Source: Bacteroidales bacterium (GTDB lineage: Bacteria; Bacteroidota; Bacteroidia; Bacteroidales; P3). Taken from it: a stretch of DNA of 6,159 nt. Below the pieces are notes generated by a model. That model worked only from the letters and a program-made list of their open reading frames with translations. It was not told the DNA's origin and made no database searches. Made by a program: the position numbers and the translations under genes. The stretch spans positions 1 through 6,159 of the forward strand of contig JAFWBF010000145.1 of NCBI GenBank assembly GCA_017507285.1, in the 5' to 3' direction. Below are positions 1 to 6,110 of the stretch, one piece after another; position 1 is the first letter of the stretch, and each line of letters opens with the position of its first letter.

Positions 1-1242
1 ATTGATTGTATTACCGACTCCGGTACAGGAGCTATGAGCGACCGCCAATGGGCTGCCATGATGACCGGTGATGAAAGCTACGCAGGTGCTTCGTCTTTCT
101 TCCACTTGAAAGAAACTATCACTCGCCTTACCGGTTTTGAATGGGTTATACCTACTCACCAAGGTCGTGCTGCCGAAAACGTATTGTTCAGCTATCTTGT
201 AAAAGAAGGGGACTATGTTCCAGGTAACTCTCACTTCGATACTACAAAAGGTCACATCGAAGGCCGTCAAGCTTTTGCAGTAGACTGCACTATAGATGAA
301 GCTAAAAACACTCAACTTGAATTGCCTTTCAAAGGTAATGTTGATTTGAAAAAATTGGAACAAGTTCTTATCGAAAAAGGCGATAAAGTTCCTTTCATCA
401 TCATGACTATCACCAACAACACTGCCGGTGGCCAACCTGTATCTATGGAAAACCTACGTGGTGTTCGTGCTTTGGCCGACAAATATGGCAAACGCGTTGT
501 TTTCGACTCGGCTCGTTTTGTTGAAAACGCTTACTTCATAAGAACTCGCGAAGAAGGTTATGGCGACAAAACCATAAAAGAAATCTGCCGCGAAATGTTC
601 TCTTTGGCCGATGGTATGACTATGTCGTCGAAAAAAGACGGTTTGGTAAACATGGGTGGTTTTATAGCTACAAAACACGAAGACTGGTACGAAGGTGCTA
701 AAGGTTTCTGTATCCGCTACGAAGGTTTCCTTACTTACGGTGGTATGAACGGTCGTGATATGGATGCCCTTGCTGTAGGTTTGGACGAAAACACCGAACT
801 TGAAACTATCGAAACACGTATCAAACAAGTACAATACTTAGCTGCTCGTTTGGACGAATTTGGTATTCCTTACCAACGCCCTGTAGGTGGACACGCTTTG
901 TTTGTTGACGCTTCGTTGGTTCTTACCAATGTACCAAAAGAAGAGTTCCCAGCTCAAACTTTGGCTATCGAGCTTTATAAAGAAGCCGGTGTACGTGGAT
1001 GCGAAATCGGTTACATCCTTGCCGACCGCGACCCTGTAACTCGCGAAAACCGTTTTGGTGGTCTTGACCTTCTTCGTTTGTGTATAGCTCGTCGTACATA
1101 CACCAACAACCACATGGACGTTATTGCTGTGGCTCTTAAGAACGTTTACGACCGTCGTAACGAAATCAAACATGGTTATCGTATCACTTGGGAAGCTCCT
1201 CTATTACGTCACTTCACTGTACAATTGGAAGAAATCAAATAG
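1..1242 (+). CDS. tnaA: Tryptophanase (tryptophan indole-lyase), 5'-truncated by window edge
   Basis: PLP-dependent cytoplasmic enzyme that splits L-tryptophan into indole, pyruvate and ammonia. The reading frame is open from base 1, so the true start lies upstream; judging from E. coli TnaA, about 45-50 N-terminal residues are missing, and 413 are visible. The frame opens with a TDSGTGAMSDRQW stretch typical of the family. The PLP-binding lysine is the second K of SSKKDG (bases 634-636), and the cofactor-contacting DSAR motif lies at 505-516. Tryptophanase and tyrosine phenol-lyase are close relatives, but three specificity positions read as tryptophanase: Asp in HFDTTKG (238-240), Ile in CEIG (1006-1008, Arg in tyrosine phenol-lyase) and His in LRHFT (1210-1212, Phe in tyrosine phenol-lyase). 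An internal ATG at 34 is not the start, because conserved residues precede it. Arginine codons are nearly all CGT/CGC, which fits a well-expressed gene. Any leader-peptide control would lie outside the window. Confidence 0.96.
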   Translation: MDCITDSGTGAMSDRQWAAMMTGDESYAGASSFFHLKETITRLTGFEWVIPTHQGRAAENVLFSYLVKEGDYVPGNSHFDTTKGHIEGRQAFAVDCTIDEAKNTQLELPFKGNVDLKKLEQVLIEKGDKVPFIIMTITNNTAGGQPVSMENLRGVRALADKYGKRVVFDSARFVENAYFIRTREEGYGDKTIKEICREMFSLADGMTMSSKKDGLVNMGGFIATKHEDWYEGAKGFCIRYEGFLTYGGMNGRDMDALAVGLDENTELETIETRIKQVQYLAARLDEFGIPYQRPVGGHALFVDASLVLTNVPKEEFPAQTLAIELYKEAGVRGCEIGYILADRDPVTRENRFGGLDLLRLCIARRTYTNNHMDVIAVALKNVYDRRNEIKHGYRITWEAPLLRHFTVQLEEIK

Positions 1243-1264
1243 TTTTTATACAACTATGTTTATC

Positions 1265-1301
1265 AAAAGCAACTTTCCAAATTTAGGAAAGTTGCTTTTT
1301 T
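1265..1301 (+). terminator. Rho-independent terminator of tnaA
   Basis: A perfect 14-bp stem AAAAGCAACTTTCC (1265-1278) / GGAAAGTTGCTTTT (1286-1299) encloses a 7-base loop and ends in a run of six T (1296-1301). It begins 22 bases after the tnaA stop codon. The U-tract faces the + strand, so it should end the tnaA transcript; on the - strand only a short T run follows the stem. Confidence 0.9.
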
Positions 1302-1319
1302 GTTGGCCTCCTTCTATGT

Positions 1320-1353
1320 AAAAAAGGCCGCAGATAAAAACTACGACCTTTTT
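1320..1353 (-). terminator. Rho-independent terminator of metG
   Basis: On the - strand, AAAAAGGTCGTAG pairs with CTGCGGCCTTTTT over 13 bp around a 7-base loop, followed by a run of six U. Two of the pairs are U-G wobbles in the - strand RNA. The same positions on the + strand would be C-A mismatches, so the hairpin is built to work for metG, which ends 26 bases earlier in its own direction. Confidence 0.87.
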
Positions 1354-1379
1354 ACTCATATTATAGTTATCAGCTATTG

Positions 1380-3437
1380 TTATCCTACATTAACGCCGTT
1401 GCCAACCAACTGACTTGGAGTTATTAGTACTAACCTACCATCTTTATCTTCGGCCGAAAGTATCATACCTTCACTTACTACACCTTTTAATTTACGAGGT
1501 TCGAAGTTGGCTATAAAGCATACCTGCATACCCACTAGCTTTTCGGGTTCAGGGTAATATTTGGCTATGCCGGATACTATTGTGCGTCCACCCATGCCAT
1601 CATCTATACGGAATTGCAACAGCTTATCAGCTTTTGGCACTTTCACACATTCCATCACTGTACCCACTCTTATATCAACTTTCCCAAAATCATCAAAGGC
1701 TACTTTCTCCTTTATCGAAGCCGGTTGCCAACTGTTTAGTTCATTTTGTTTCTTGGTCTCAAGCAGTTTGTTCAATTGTGCTTCTATGGCCGAATCGTCT
1801 ATCTTTTCGAACAGAAGTTCCGGTTTTTCCAATTCTGTACCTGCCGAAAGCAAATTGGCACTGCCTGCTTGATACCATTTGTCGGCATCAAGATGAAGAA
1901 GCGATGAAAGTTTTGCTGCGGTAAACGGCACAAAAGGTTGGCAAAGTATAGCCAAGTTGGCACATATCTGCAACGATACGTTCAATACCGTCTGTGTATA
2001 TTCGGAATCAGCTTTGATAAGTTTCCAAGGTTCTGTTTCGGTAAGGTATTTATTTCCAAGACGTGCAAGGTTCATAAGTTCGGCAAGGGCTTCGCGGAAA
2101 CGATAGATTTCTATAGAGCGGCCTATGCGTTCGGGAAACTGCTTAAGTTCTTCCAATACTTGAGTTTCAAGTTCGGTAGTACGAGTAATGGCAGGTACTT
2201 TCCCATCAAAAAATTTATGAGTAAGCACCATCGTACGATTTACAAAGTTGCCAAATATGGCCACAAGTTCGTTATTGTTCTTATCTTGAAAATCCTTCCA
2301 AGTAAAATTGTTATCCTTGGTTTCGGGAGCATTGGCACATAGGGTATAACGTAGTACATCCTGCTTTCCGGGAAAATCAACCAAATACTCATGCAACCAA
2401 ACAGCCCAATTGCGCGAAGTAGAAATCTTGTCGTTTTCAAGGTTCAAAAACTCGTTGGCAGGAACATTCTCGGGCAATATATAGCTTCCATCGGCTTTAA
2501 GCATAGATGGGAATATTATGCAGTGGAACACGATATTGTCTTTTCCTATAAAATGAACAAGCTTGGTATCGTTGTTCTTCCACCATTTTTCCCAATCTTG
2601 AGTATGTTCTTTGGTAAAAGATATATATCCTATCGGAGCGTCAAACCATACATAAAGCACCTTGCCATCAGCACCCTCTATAGGCACTTTCACACCCCAA
2701 TCCAAATCGCGAGTAACGGCACGTGGCTGTAATCCGGCATCTATCCACGATTTGCATTGGCCATATACATTAACTTTCCAATCGGTTTTGTGGTTTTCCA
2801 ATATCCACTGGCGCAACCATTCTTCGTCTTTATCCAGAGGGAGAAACCAGTGTTTTGTTTCTTTCAATATCGGCTTGGCTCCGCTAAGGGTCGACTTAGG
2901 ATTTATAAGATCTGTGGCATTGAGCGATGTACCGCAAGCCTCACATTGGTCGCCATAGGCATGTTCATTTCCACAATGAGGGCAGGTTCCGGTAATATAC
3001 CTATCGGCAAGAAACTGACCGGCTTCCTCGTCGTAATACTGCATTGATAGTTTTTCTACAAACTTACCTTCGTCATATAGTTTTTTGAAATACTCGGCAG
3101 CTGTTTTATGATGTTCGGCACTAGAAGTACGCGAATATATATCGAACGATATGCCCAATTCGGCAAAAGATTTCTTGATAATTTCGTGGTAACGATCCAC
3201 GATATCTTGAGGACCTACCCCCTCTTTGCGAGCTTTGATAGTGATAGGCACACCATGCTCATCCGAACCTCCTATAAATATTACATCTTCACCTACCGAA
3301 CGAAGATACCTTGCATAAATATCGGCCGGCACGTATACTCCTGCCAAATGTCCAATATGTACAGGACCGTTGGCATAGGGCAATGCCGATGTAACGGTAT
3401 AACGTTTAAACTTTTGTTCTTTATCTGTATAAGTCAT
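1380..3437 (-). CDS. metG: Methionine--tRNA ligase (methionyl-tRNA synthetase), with C-terminal tRNA-binding domain
   Basis: Charges tRNA-Met with methionine using ATP, for both initiation and elongation; class I aminoacyl-tRNA synthetase, cytoplasmic. The 685-residue protein has, in order: the catalytic Rossmann fold with the HIGH motif as HIGH (27-30), a zinc-binding knuckle with CxxC at 152-155 and CxxC at 165-168, the KMSKS loop written KISTS (337-341), an alpha-helical anticodon-binding domain (roughly 380-560), and a C-terminal EMAP II/Trbp111-like tRNA-binding domain (about 580-685, containing FGKVDIRVGTV and ANFEPRKLKG). The C-terminal domain is the one that makes long bacterial MetRS proteins homodimers, so a dimer is expected. 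The length is normal for this form. The ATG at 3437 lies only 26 codons before HIGH and fits the family N-terminus; no Shine-Dalgarno sequence precedes it. It converges with tnaA and diverges from guaB, so it appears to be transcribed alone. Confidence 0.98.
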   Translation of the reverse strand: MTYTDKEQKFKRYTVTSALPYANGPVHIGHLAGVYVPADIYARYLRSVGEDVIFIGGSDEHGVPITIKARKEGVGPQDIVDRYHEIIKKSFAELGISFDIYSRTSSAEHHKTAAEYFKKLYDEGKFVEKLSMQYYDEEAGQFLADRYITGTCPHCGNEHAYGDQCEACGTSLNATDLINPKSTLSGAKPILKETKHWFLPLDKDEEWLRQWILENHKTDWKVNVYGQCKSWIDAGLQPRAVTRDLDWGVKVPIEGADGKVLYVWFDAPIGYISFTKEHTQDWEKWWKNNDTKLVHFIGKDNIVFHCIIFPSMLKADGSYILPENVPANEFLNLENDKISTSRNWAVWLHEYLVDFPGKQDVLRYTLCANAPETKDNNFTWKDFQDKNNNELVAIFGNFVNRTMVLTHKFFDGKVPAITRTTELETQVLEELKQFPERIGRSIEIYRFREALAELMNLARLGNKYLTETEPWKLIKADSEYTQTVLNVSLQICANLAILCQPFVPFTAAKLSSLLHLDADKWYQAGSANLLSAGTELEKPELLFEKIDDSAIEAQLNKLLETKKQNELNSWQPASIKEKVAFDDFGKVDIRVGTVMECVKVPKADKLLQFRIDDGMGGRTIVSGIAKYYPEPEKLVGMQVCFIANFEPRKLKGVVSEGMILSAEDKDGRLVLITPSQLVGNGVNVG

Positions 3438-3483
3438 TGATTATCTATTTTTAGTCTTTACAATACATAACAAATTTCTATTG

Positions 3484-3491
3484 CAAAAGTA
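3484..3491 (-). promoter_or_regulatory. metG promoter, Bacteroidota -7 element
   Basis: The - strand reads TACTTTTGCA here, an exact match to the Bacteroidota -7 consensus TAnnTTTG. It sits 46 bases before the metG ATG, which would give a leader of about 40 nt. The -33 TTTG box at the usual 19-21 base spacing is weak (only a T-rich TTTT), so the start site is an inference from the -7 element and position. Confidence 0.6.
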
Positions 3492-3638
3492 ACAAACTTT
3501 TTTCGATTATAAAAGCGAGATACAAAATAAGTAGTGTATTTTTTTAATAAAAAGTTAGTCGCCGGATAAATTAAACTTACCAATATTTGTTTTTGAGAAT
3601 ACGAAATCACACAATTTTTGATATAGAAATCAAAAATA

Positions 3639-3748
3639 CAACCAACGAGGGCATAAAATTCGTATCACGTAGTGGATTTATCTACATCACGAGGCAGTTT
3701 CACTTACATCACGAGGAAATTTCATCTACATCACGATGTAATTTTTGA
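3639..3748. repeat. Degenerate 22-bp tandem repeat
   Basis: Units start at 3661, 3683, 3705 and 3727, each exactly 22 bases, with a more decayed unit at 3639. The two clearest units, 3683-3704 and 3705-3726, share TACATCACGAGG followed by a TTTCA tract. The core ACGAGG recurs in phase at 3645, 3689 and 3711, with variants ACGTAG at 3667 and ACGATG at 3733. The last full unit contains a perfect dyad, TACATC-AC-GATGTA (3727-3740). The 22-bp spacing is close to two helical turns, so the cores would lie on nearly the same DNA face. This would suit a cluster of protein-binding sites, but a decayed dispersed repeat is equally possible. Confidence 0.65.
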
Positions 3749-3793
3749 AGCCATATGTCAGTTAAAATTTAATGATATATTACCACGATAGAG

Positions 3794-3827
3794 ATACCCT
3801 ATCATGAATCATTTGACAATAGGGTAT
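3794..3827. repeat. Inverted repeat ATACCCTAT / ATAGGGTAT
   Basis: Perfect 9-bp arms at 3794-3802 and 3819-3827 are separated by 16 bases. Neither strand has a T-run after the stem, so it is not a typical terminator. It lies about 80 bases upstream of the guaB -7 element, where an operator or activator site would be reasonable. The role is unknown. Confidence 0.45.
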
Positions 3828-3904
3828 ATGACAATTCAATTAGTCCACCAAGTAAAAAGTTGTTTATAGAAAAAGAAAAATTCGTCATGTAAAAAATAAA
3901 ATCG

Positions 3905-3912
3905 TATATTTG
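3905..3912 (+). promoter_or_regulatory. guaB promoter, Bacteroidota -7 element
   Basis: TATATTTG matches the Bacteroidota -7 consensus TAnnTTTG exactly and continues as GCA, as it does in the metG promoter. A partial -33 box, TTCG (3881-3884, consensus TTTG), lies 20 bases upstream. Transcription would then start near 3917-3920, leaving a guaB leader of about 87-90 nt. Confidence 0.65.
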
Positions 3913-3918
3913 CAAAAT

Positions 3919-3958
3919 TATATTGCAATAGGTGTATCTTGTAACCAATTGCAATATA
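3919..3958 (+). promoter_or_regulatory. Hairpin / paired palindromic sites at the guaB transcription start
   Basis: TATATTGCAAT (3919-3929) and ATTGCAATATA (3948-3958) are perfect 11-bp inverted arms. After one A/A mismatch the stem continues with GGT (3931-3933) / ACC (3944-3946), leaving a 10-base loop. Each arm itself holds the palindrome ATTGCAAT, so this could be a pair of protein-binding sites or an RNA hairpin. It falls almost exactly at the predicted mRNA 5' end. There is no T-run after it, so it is not a simple terminator. The function is inferred only. Confidence 0.5.
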
Positions 3959-4006
3959 GTGAATTGAATTATACATATAAATATCGACAGAAAAAAAAGT
4001 AGTTTT

Positions 4007-5509
4007 ATGGCACAAATTATAGATAATATTTCACGGACATTCAACGAATATTTGTTGATTCCCGGCTTAACCAAACGCGATTCCAGCCCCGACAAAACAA
4101 GTTTAAAAACATCTTTGGTACGTTTTTCGAAAGGCGAAAAATCGAGTATCTCGTTAAATATTCCTTTTGTATCGGCCATCATGCAGTCGGTATCCGATTC
4201 AAACATGGCCATAGCATTGGCAAAAAACGGTGGACTTTCGTTTATATACGGTTCCCAATCCATCGAAAGCCAAGCCGAAATGGTACGCAAAGTAAAGAAA
4301 TATAAAGCAGGTTTCGTTGTCAGCGATGCCAATCTTACACCCGAACACACATTGCAAGATGTTATTGAACTGAAAGCCAAAACCGGCTTCTCTACCATAG
4401 GCATTACCCACGATGGTACATCCAATGGCAAACTTTTGGGAATGGTTACAAGTCGAGACTATCGCCCAAGCCGCGATGCCATGGACAAGAAGATTAAAGA
4501 CTTCATGACTCCGTTTTCGAAGTTGGTAACAGGAAAAGACGGTATAGGCCTTGACGAAGCCAACGATATTATATGGGCAAACAAAGTAAACGCCCTCCCT
4601 ATCATTGACGATAACCAATGTTTGAAATATTTCGTATTCCGCAAGGACTATGACAATCATAAAAACAATCCTGACGAACTTTTAGATGAACACAAACGCT
4701 TATTGGTAGGTGCCGGTATAAACACTCGCGATTACGCCGAACGTATACCCCGATTGATTGAAGCCGGTGTTGATGTTTTGTGTATCGATTCGTCCGACGG
4801 ATTTTCGGAATGGCAACGCGACACCATCAAATTTGTTCGCGACAACTACGGCGACAGCGTGAAAATAGGTGCCGGAAATATAGTAGACAAAGATGGTTTC
4901 AACTACTTGGCCGAGTCTGGTGCCGACTTTATAAAAGTGGGTATAGGCGGAGGTTCTATATGTATAACACGTGAACAAAAAGGTATCGGTCGCGGACAAG
5001 CCACTGCAATAATCGAAGTAGCTCAAGCTCGAGACGAATATTTCGAAAAAACAGGTATATATATTCCTATATGCTCCGACGGTGGTATAGTACAGGACTA
5101 CCACATGGTATTGGCATTAGCCATGGGTGCCGACTTTATAATGATGGGACGTTACTTTGCTCGTTTTGACGAAAGTCCTACAAAAAAACTTATGGTCAAC
5201 GGCAACTATGTAAAAGAGTATTGGGGCGAAGGTTCCAACAGAGCACGTAATTGGCAACGTTACGATATGGGCGGAAAAGCAGCTATGAAATTTGAAGAAG
5301 GCGTTGATAGCTATGTACCATACGCCGGAAAGCTAAAGGATAACCTTGATGTAACACTTGGAAAAATGAAATCTACGATGTGTAGTTGTGGAGCCTCGTC
5401 AATAGAAGAATTGAAGAAGGTAGCCAAAATAACCATGGTTTCGTCAACAAGTATTATCGAAGGTGGAGCCCACGATGTAATACTCAAAGAAACCAAACGT
5501 GATAACTAA
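4007..5509 (+). CDS. guaB: IMP dehydrogenase, Tritrichomonas-like type
   Basis: Oxidises IMP to XMP with NAD+, the committed step of guanine nucleotide synthesis; cytoplasmic, tetrameric in this family. The 500-residue protein is a TIM barrel interrupted by a CBS-pair (Bateman) domain at about residues 105-220. The active-site loop reads GGGSICIT with the catalytic Cys at 319; Asp261 (DSSDG) and Asp358 (SDGG) are the expected IMP and NAD contacts; the mobile flap holds the catalytic Arg418-Tyr419 pair in NWQRYD. Common bacterial enzymes have GPGSICTT and a YRGMGS flap start; here they are GGGSICIT and YWGEGS, as I recall for the Tritrichomonas foetus enzyme, whose catalytic residues carry the same numbers (Cys319, Arg418, Tyr419). 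The length is normal. The ATG at 4007 gives the family N-terminus (FNEYLLIPGL follows closely); no Shine-Dalgarno is present. It has its own promoter and terminator, so it is likely monocistronic. GMP reductase, a related family, is less likely because of the CBS pair and Arg-Tyr flap. Confidence 0.96.
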   Translation: MAQIIDNISRTFNEYLLIPGLTKRDSSPDKTSLKTSLVRFSKGEKSSISLNIPFVSAIMQSVSDSNMAIALAKNGGLSFIYGSQSIESQAEMVRKVKKYKAGFVVSDANLTPEHTLQDVIELKAKTGFSTIGITHDGTSNGKLLGMVTSRDYRPSRDAMDKKIKDFMTPFSKLVTGKDGIGLDEANDIIWANKVNALPIIDDNQCLKYFVFRKDYDNHKNNPDELLDEHKRLLVGAGINTRDYAERIPRLIEAGVDVLCIDSSDGFSEWQRDTIKFVRDNYGDSVKIGAGNIVDKDGFNYLAESGADFIKVGIGGGSICITREQKGIGRGQATAIIEVAQARDEYFEKTGIYIPICSDGGIVQDYHMVLALAMGADFIMMGRYFARFDESPTKKLMVNGNYVKEYWGEGSNRARNWQRYDMGGKAAMKFEEGVDSYVPYAGKLKDNLDVTLGKMKSTMCSCGASSIEELKKVAKITMVSSTSIIEGGAHDVILKETKRDN

Positions 5510-5528
5510 TCAACGTATATACATAATG

Positions 5529-5561
5529 AAAAGAGAGAACCACTGAGGTTCTCTCTTTTTT
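5529..5561. terminator. Bidirectional terminator between guaB and yqeY
   Basis: A 13-bp stem AAAAGAGAGAACC (5529-5541) / GGTTCTCTCTTTT (5547-5559) with a 5-base loop is followed by a T-run (5556-5561) on the + strand, 19 bases after the guaB stop. The A-run on the left side gives a shorter U-tract on the - strand, so the same hairpin can also end yqeY, which finishes at 5580. It should work better in the guaB direction. Confidence 0.88.
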
Positions 5562-5579
5562 ATTTTTCAAAAAATCAGA

Positions 5580-6032
5580 TTAGTTCAATAAGCTTTTTAC
5601 TATTTCCGACACAATCTTATTGTCGGCCCTTCCTGCAAAATACTTTGTAGCGGCACCCATCACCTTACCCATATCCTTGGCAGTGGCAGCCCCTACTTGT
5701 GCTATAATATTCTTCAATTCGGCTTCTATTTCTTCACGAGACATTTGTTTTGGAAGATACTTCTCTATAACTCCGGCTTGAAACATTTCAGCTTCGTACA
5801 AATCTTCACGGTTTTGACCTTTGTAAATCTCTGCTGCTTCTTTACGCTGTTTTACCAATTTTTGTAGCAAAGCTATCTCTGCTGCTTCAGTAAGCTCACC
5901 ATCGGTGGCAGTTTTACTTGTCTTCTCCAACAATACTGCCGATTTTATAGCACGCAAAGCCTCCAAACTTGCCTTGTCCTTCTGTAGCATAGCCGATTTG
6001 ATATCGCTATTTATTTGTGTTTCTAAACTCAT
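5580..6032 (-). CDS. yqeY: GatB/YqeY domain protein
   Basis: A 150-residue, charged, mostly alpha-helical soluble protein of the YqeY family. Its fold matches the C-terminal tail domain of GatB, the tRNA-binding subunit of Asp/Glu-tRNA amidotransferase; a tRNA-related role is often assumed, but the cellular function is not established. Recognisable family segments are KQRKEAAEIY (61-70), EKYLPKQMS (90-98), KDMGKVM (119-125) and GRADNKIVSEIVKSLL (134-149). The length is typical for the stand-alone family. The frame stays open upstream to an ATG at 6140, but that extension would run through a tRNA gene and its terminator, and family similarity begins at the ATG at 6032, so that start was chosen. 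Upstream lie about 36 AT-rich bases after the tRNA terminator; I see no exact TAnnTTTG there, so its promoter is unclear, and read-through from tRNA-Phe is possible. It converges with guaB. Confidence 0.92.
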   Translation of the reverse strand: MSLETQINSDIKSAMLQKDKASLEALRAIKSAVLLEKTSKTATDGELTEAAEIALLQKLVKQRKEAAEIYKGQNREDLYEAEMFQAGVIEKYLPKQMSREEIEAELKNIIAQVGAATAKDMGKVMGAATKYFAGRADNKIVSEIVKSLLN

Positions 6033-6068
6033 AGTATTTGTGTTTTTATATTTGAATGACGTATAAAC

Positions 6069-6100
6069 AAAAAAGGTACACATTTTATTGTGTACCTTTT
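6069..6100 (-). terminator. Terminator of the tRNA-Phe transcript
   Basis: A perfect 12-bp stem, AAAAGGTACACA / TGTGTACCTTTT (6071-6082 with 6089-6100) around a 6-base loop, ends on the - strand with six U (complement of 6069-6074). It lies 10 bases past the 3' end of the tRNA gene and 36 bases before the yqeY start, so it separates the two. Confidence 0.85.
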
Positions 6101-6110
6101 GCTCTTCTTG

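Larger units (their letters stand above)
3438..4006. other. Divergent intergenic region between metG and guaB
   Basis: This 569-base AT-rich stretch has no convincing gene. Moving from metG to guaB it holds the metG -7 element (3484-3491), a featureless AT-rich part (about 3495-3635), a degenerate 22-bp tandem repeat (3639-3748), an inverted repeat with GGG/CCC arms (3794-3827), and the guaB promoter with a large hairpin (3905-3958). The one open stretch across the repeats lacks an ATG, and the 22-bp period is not a multiple of three, which argues against coding. No known riboswitch pattern was recognised in the guaB leader. Confidence 0.8.

Noticed and set aside
454..1173. Two - strand open frames inside tnaA
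   Set aside because: Both are antisense shadows of tnaA, which is supported by conserved catalytic and specificity residues across its whole length.
3631..3638. TATTTTTG on the - strand as a second promoter
   Set aside because: It matches TAnnTTTG, but there is no TTTG box at the right distance and no gene close downstream; such a match is expected by chance in AT-rich DNA.
3639..3748. Possible CRISPR array
   Set aside because: The 22-bp units are contiguous, with no unique spacers between them, the copies are degenerate, and no cas gene is nearby.
3600..3748. Small open frame running + strand through the tandem repeat
   Set aside because: It has no ATG start, and the 22-base period shifts the frame in each unit, so the repeats would not encode a repeated peptide.
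3919..4006. Purine riboswitch or attenuator in the guaB leader
   Set aside because: There is one hairpin but no recognisable three-way junction or conserved purine-aptamer core, and no T-run after the stem.
3802..4431. Long open frame on the - strand (209 codons) overlapping the start of guaB
   Set aside because: More than two-thirds of it is the antisense of the well-supported guaB gene, and the remainder translates AT-rich spacer into low-complexity sequence with no recognisable domain.
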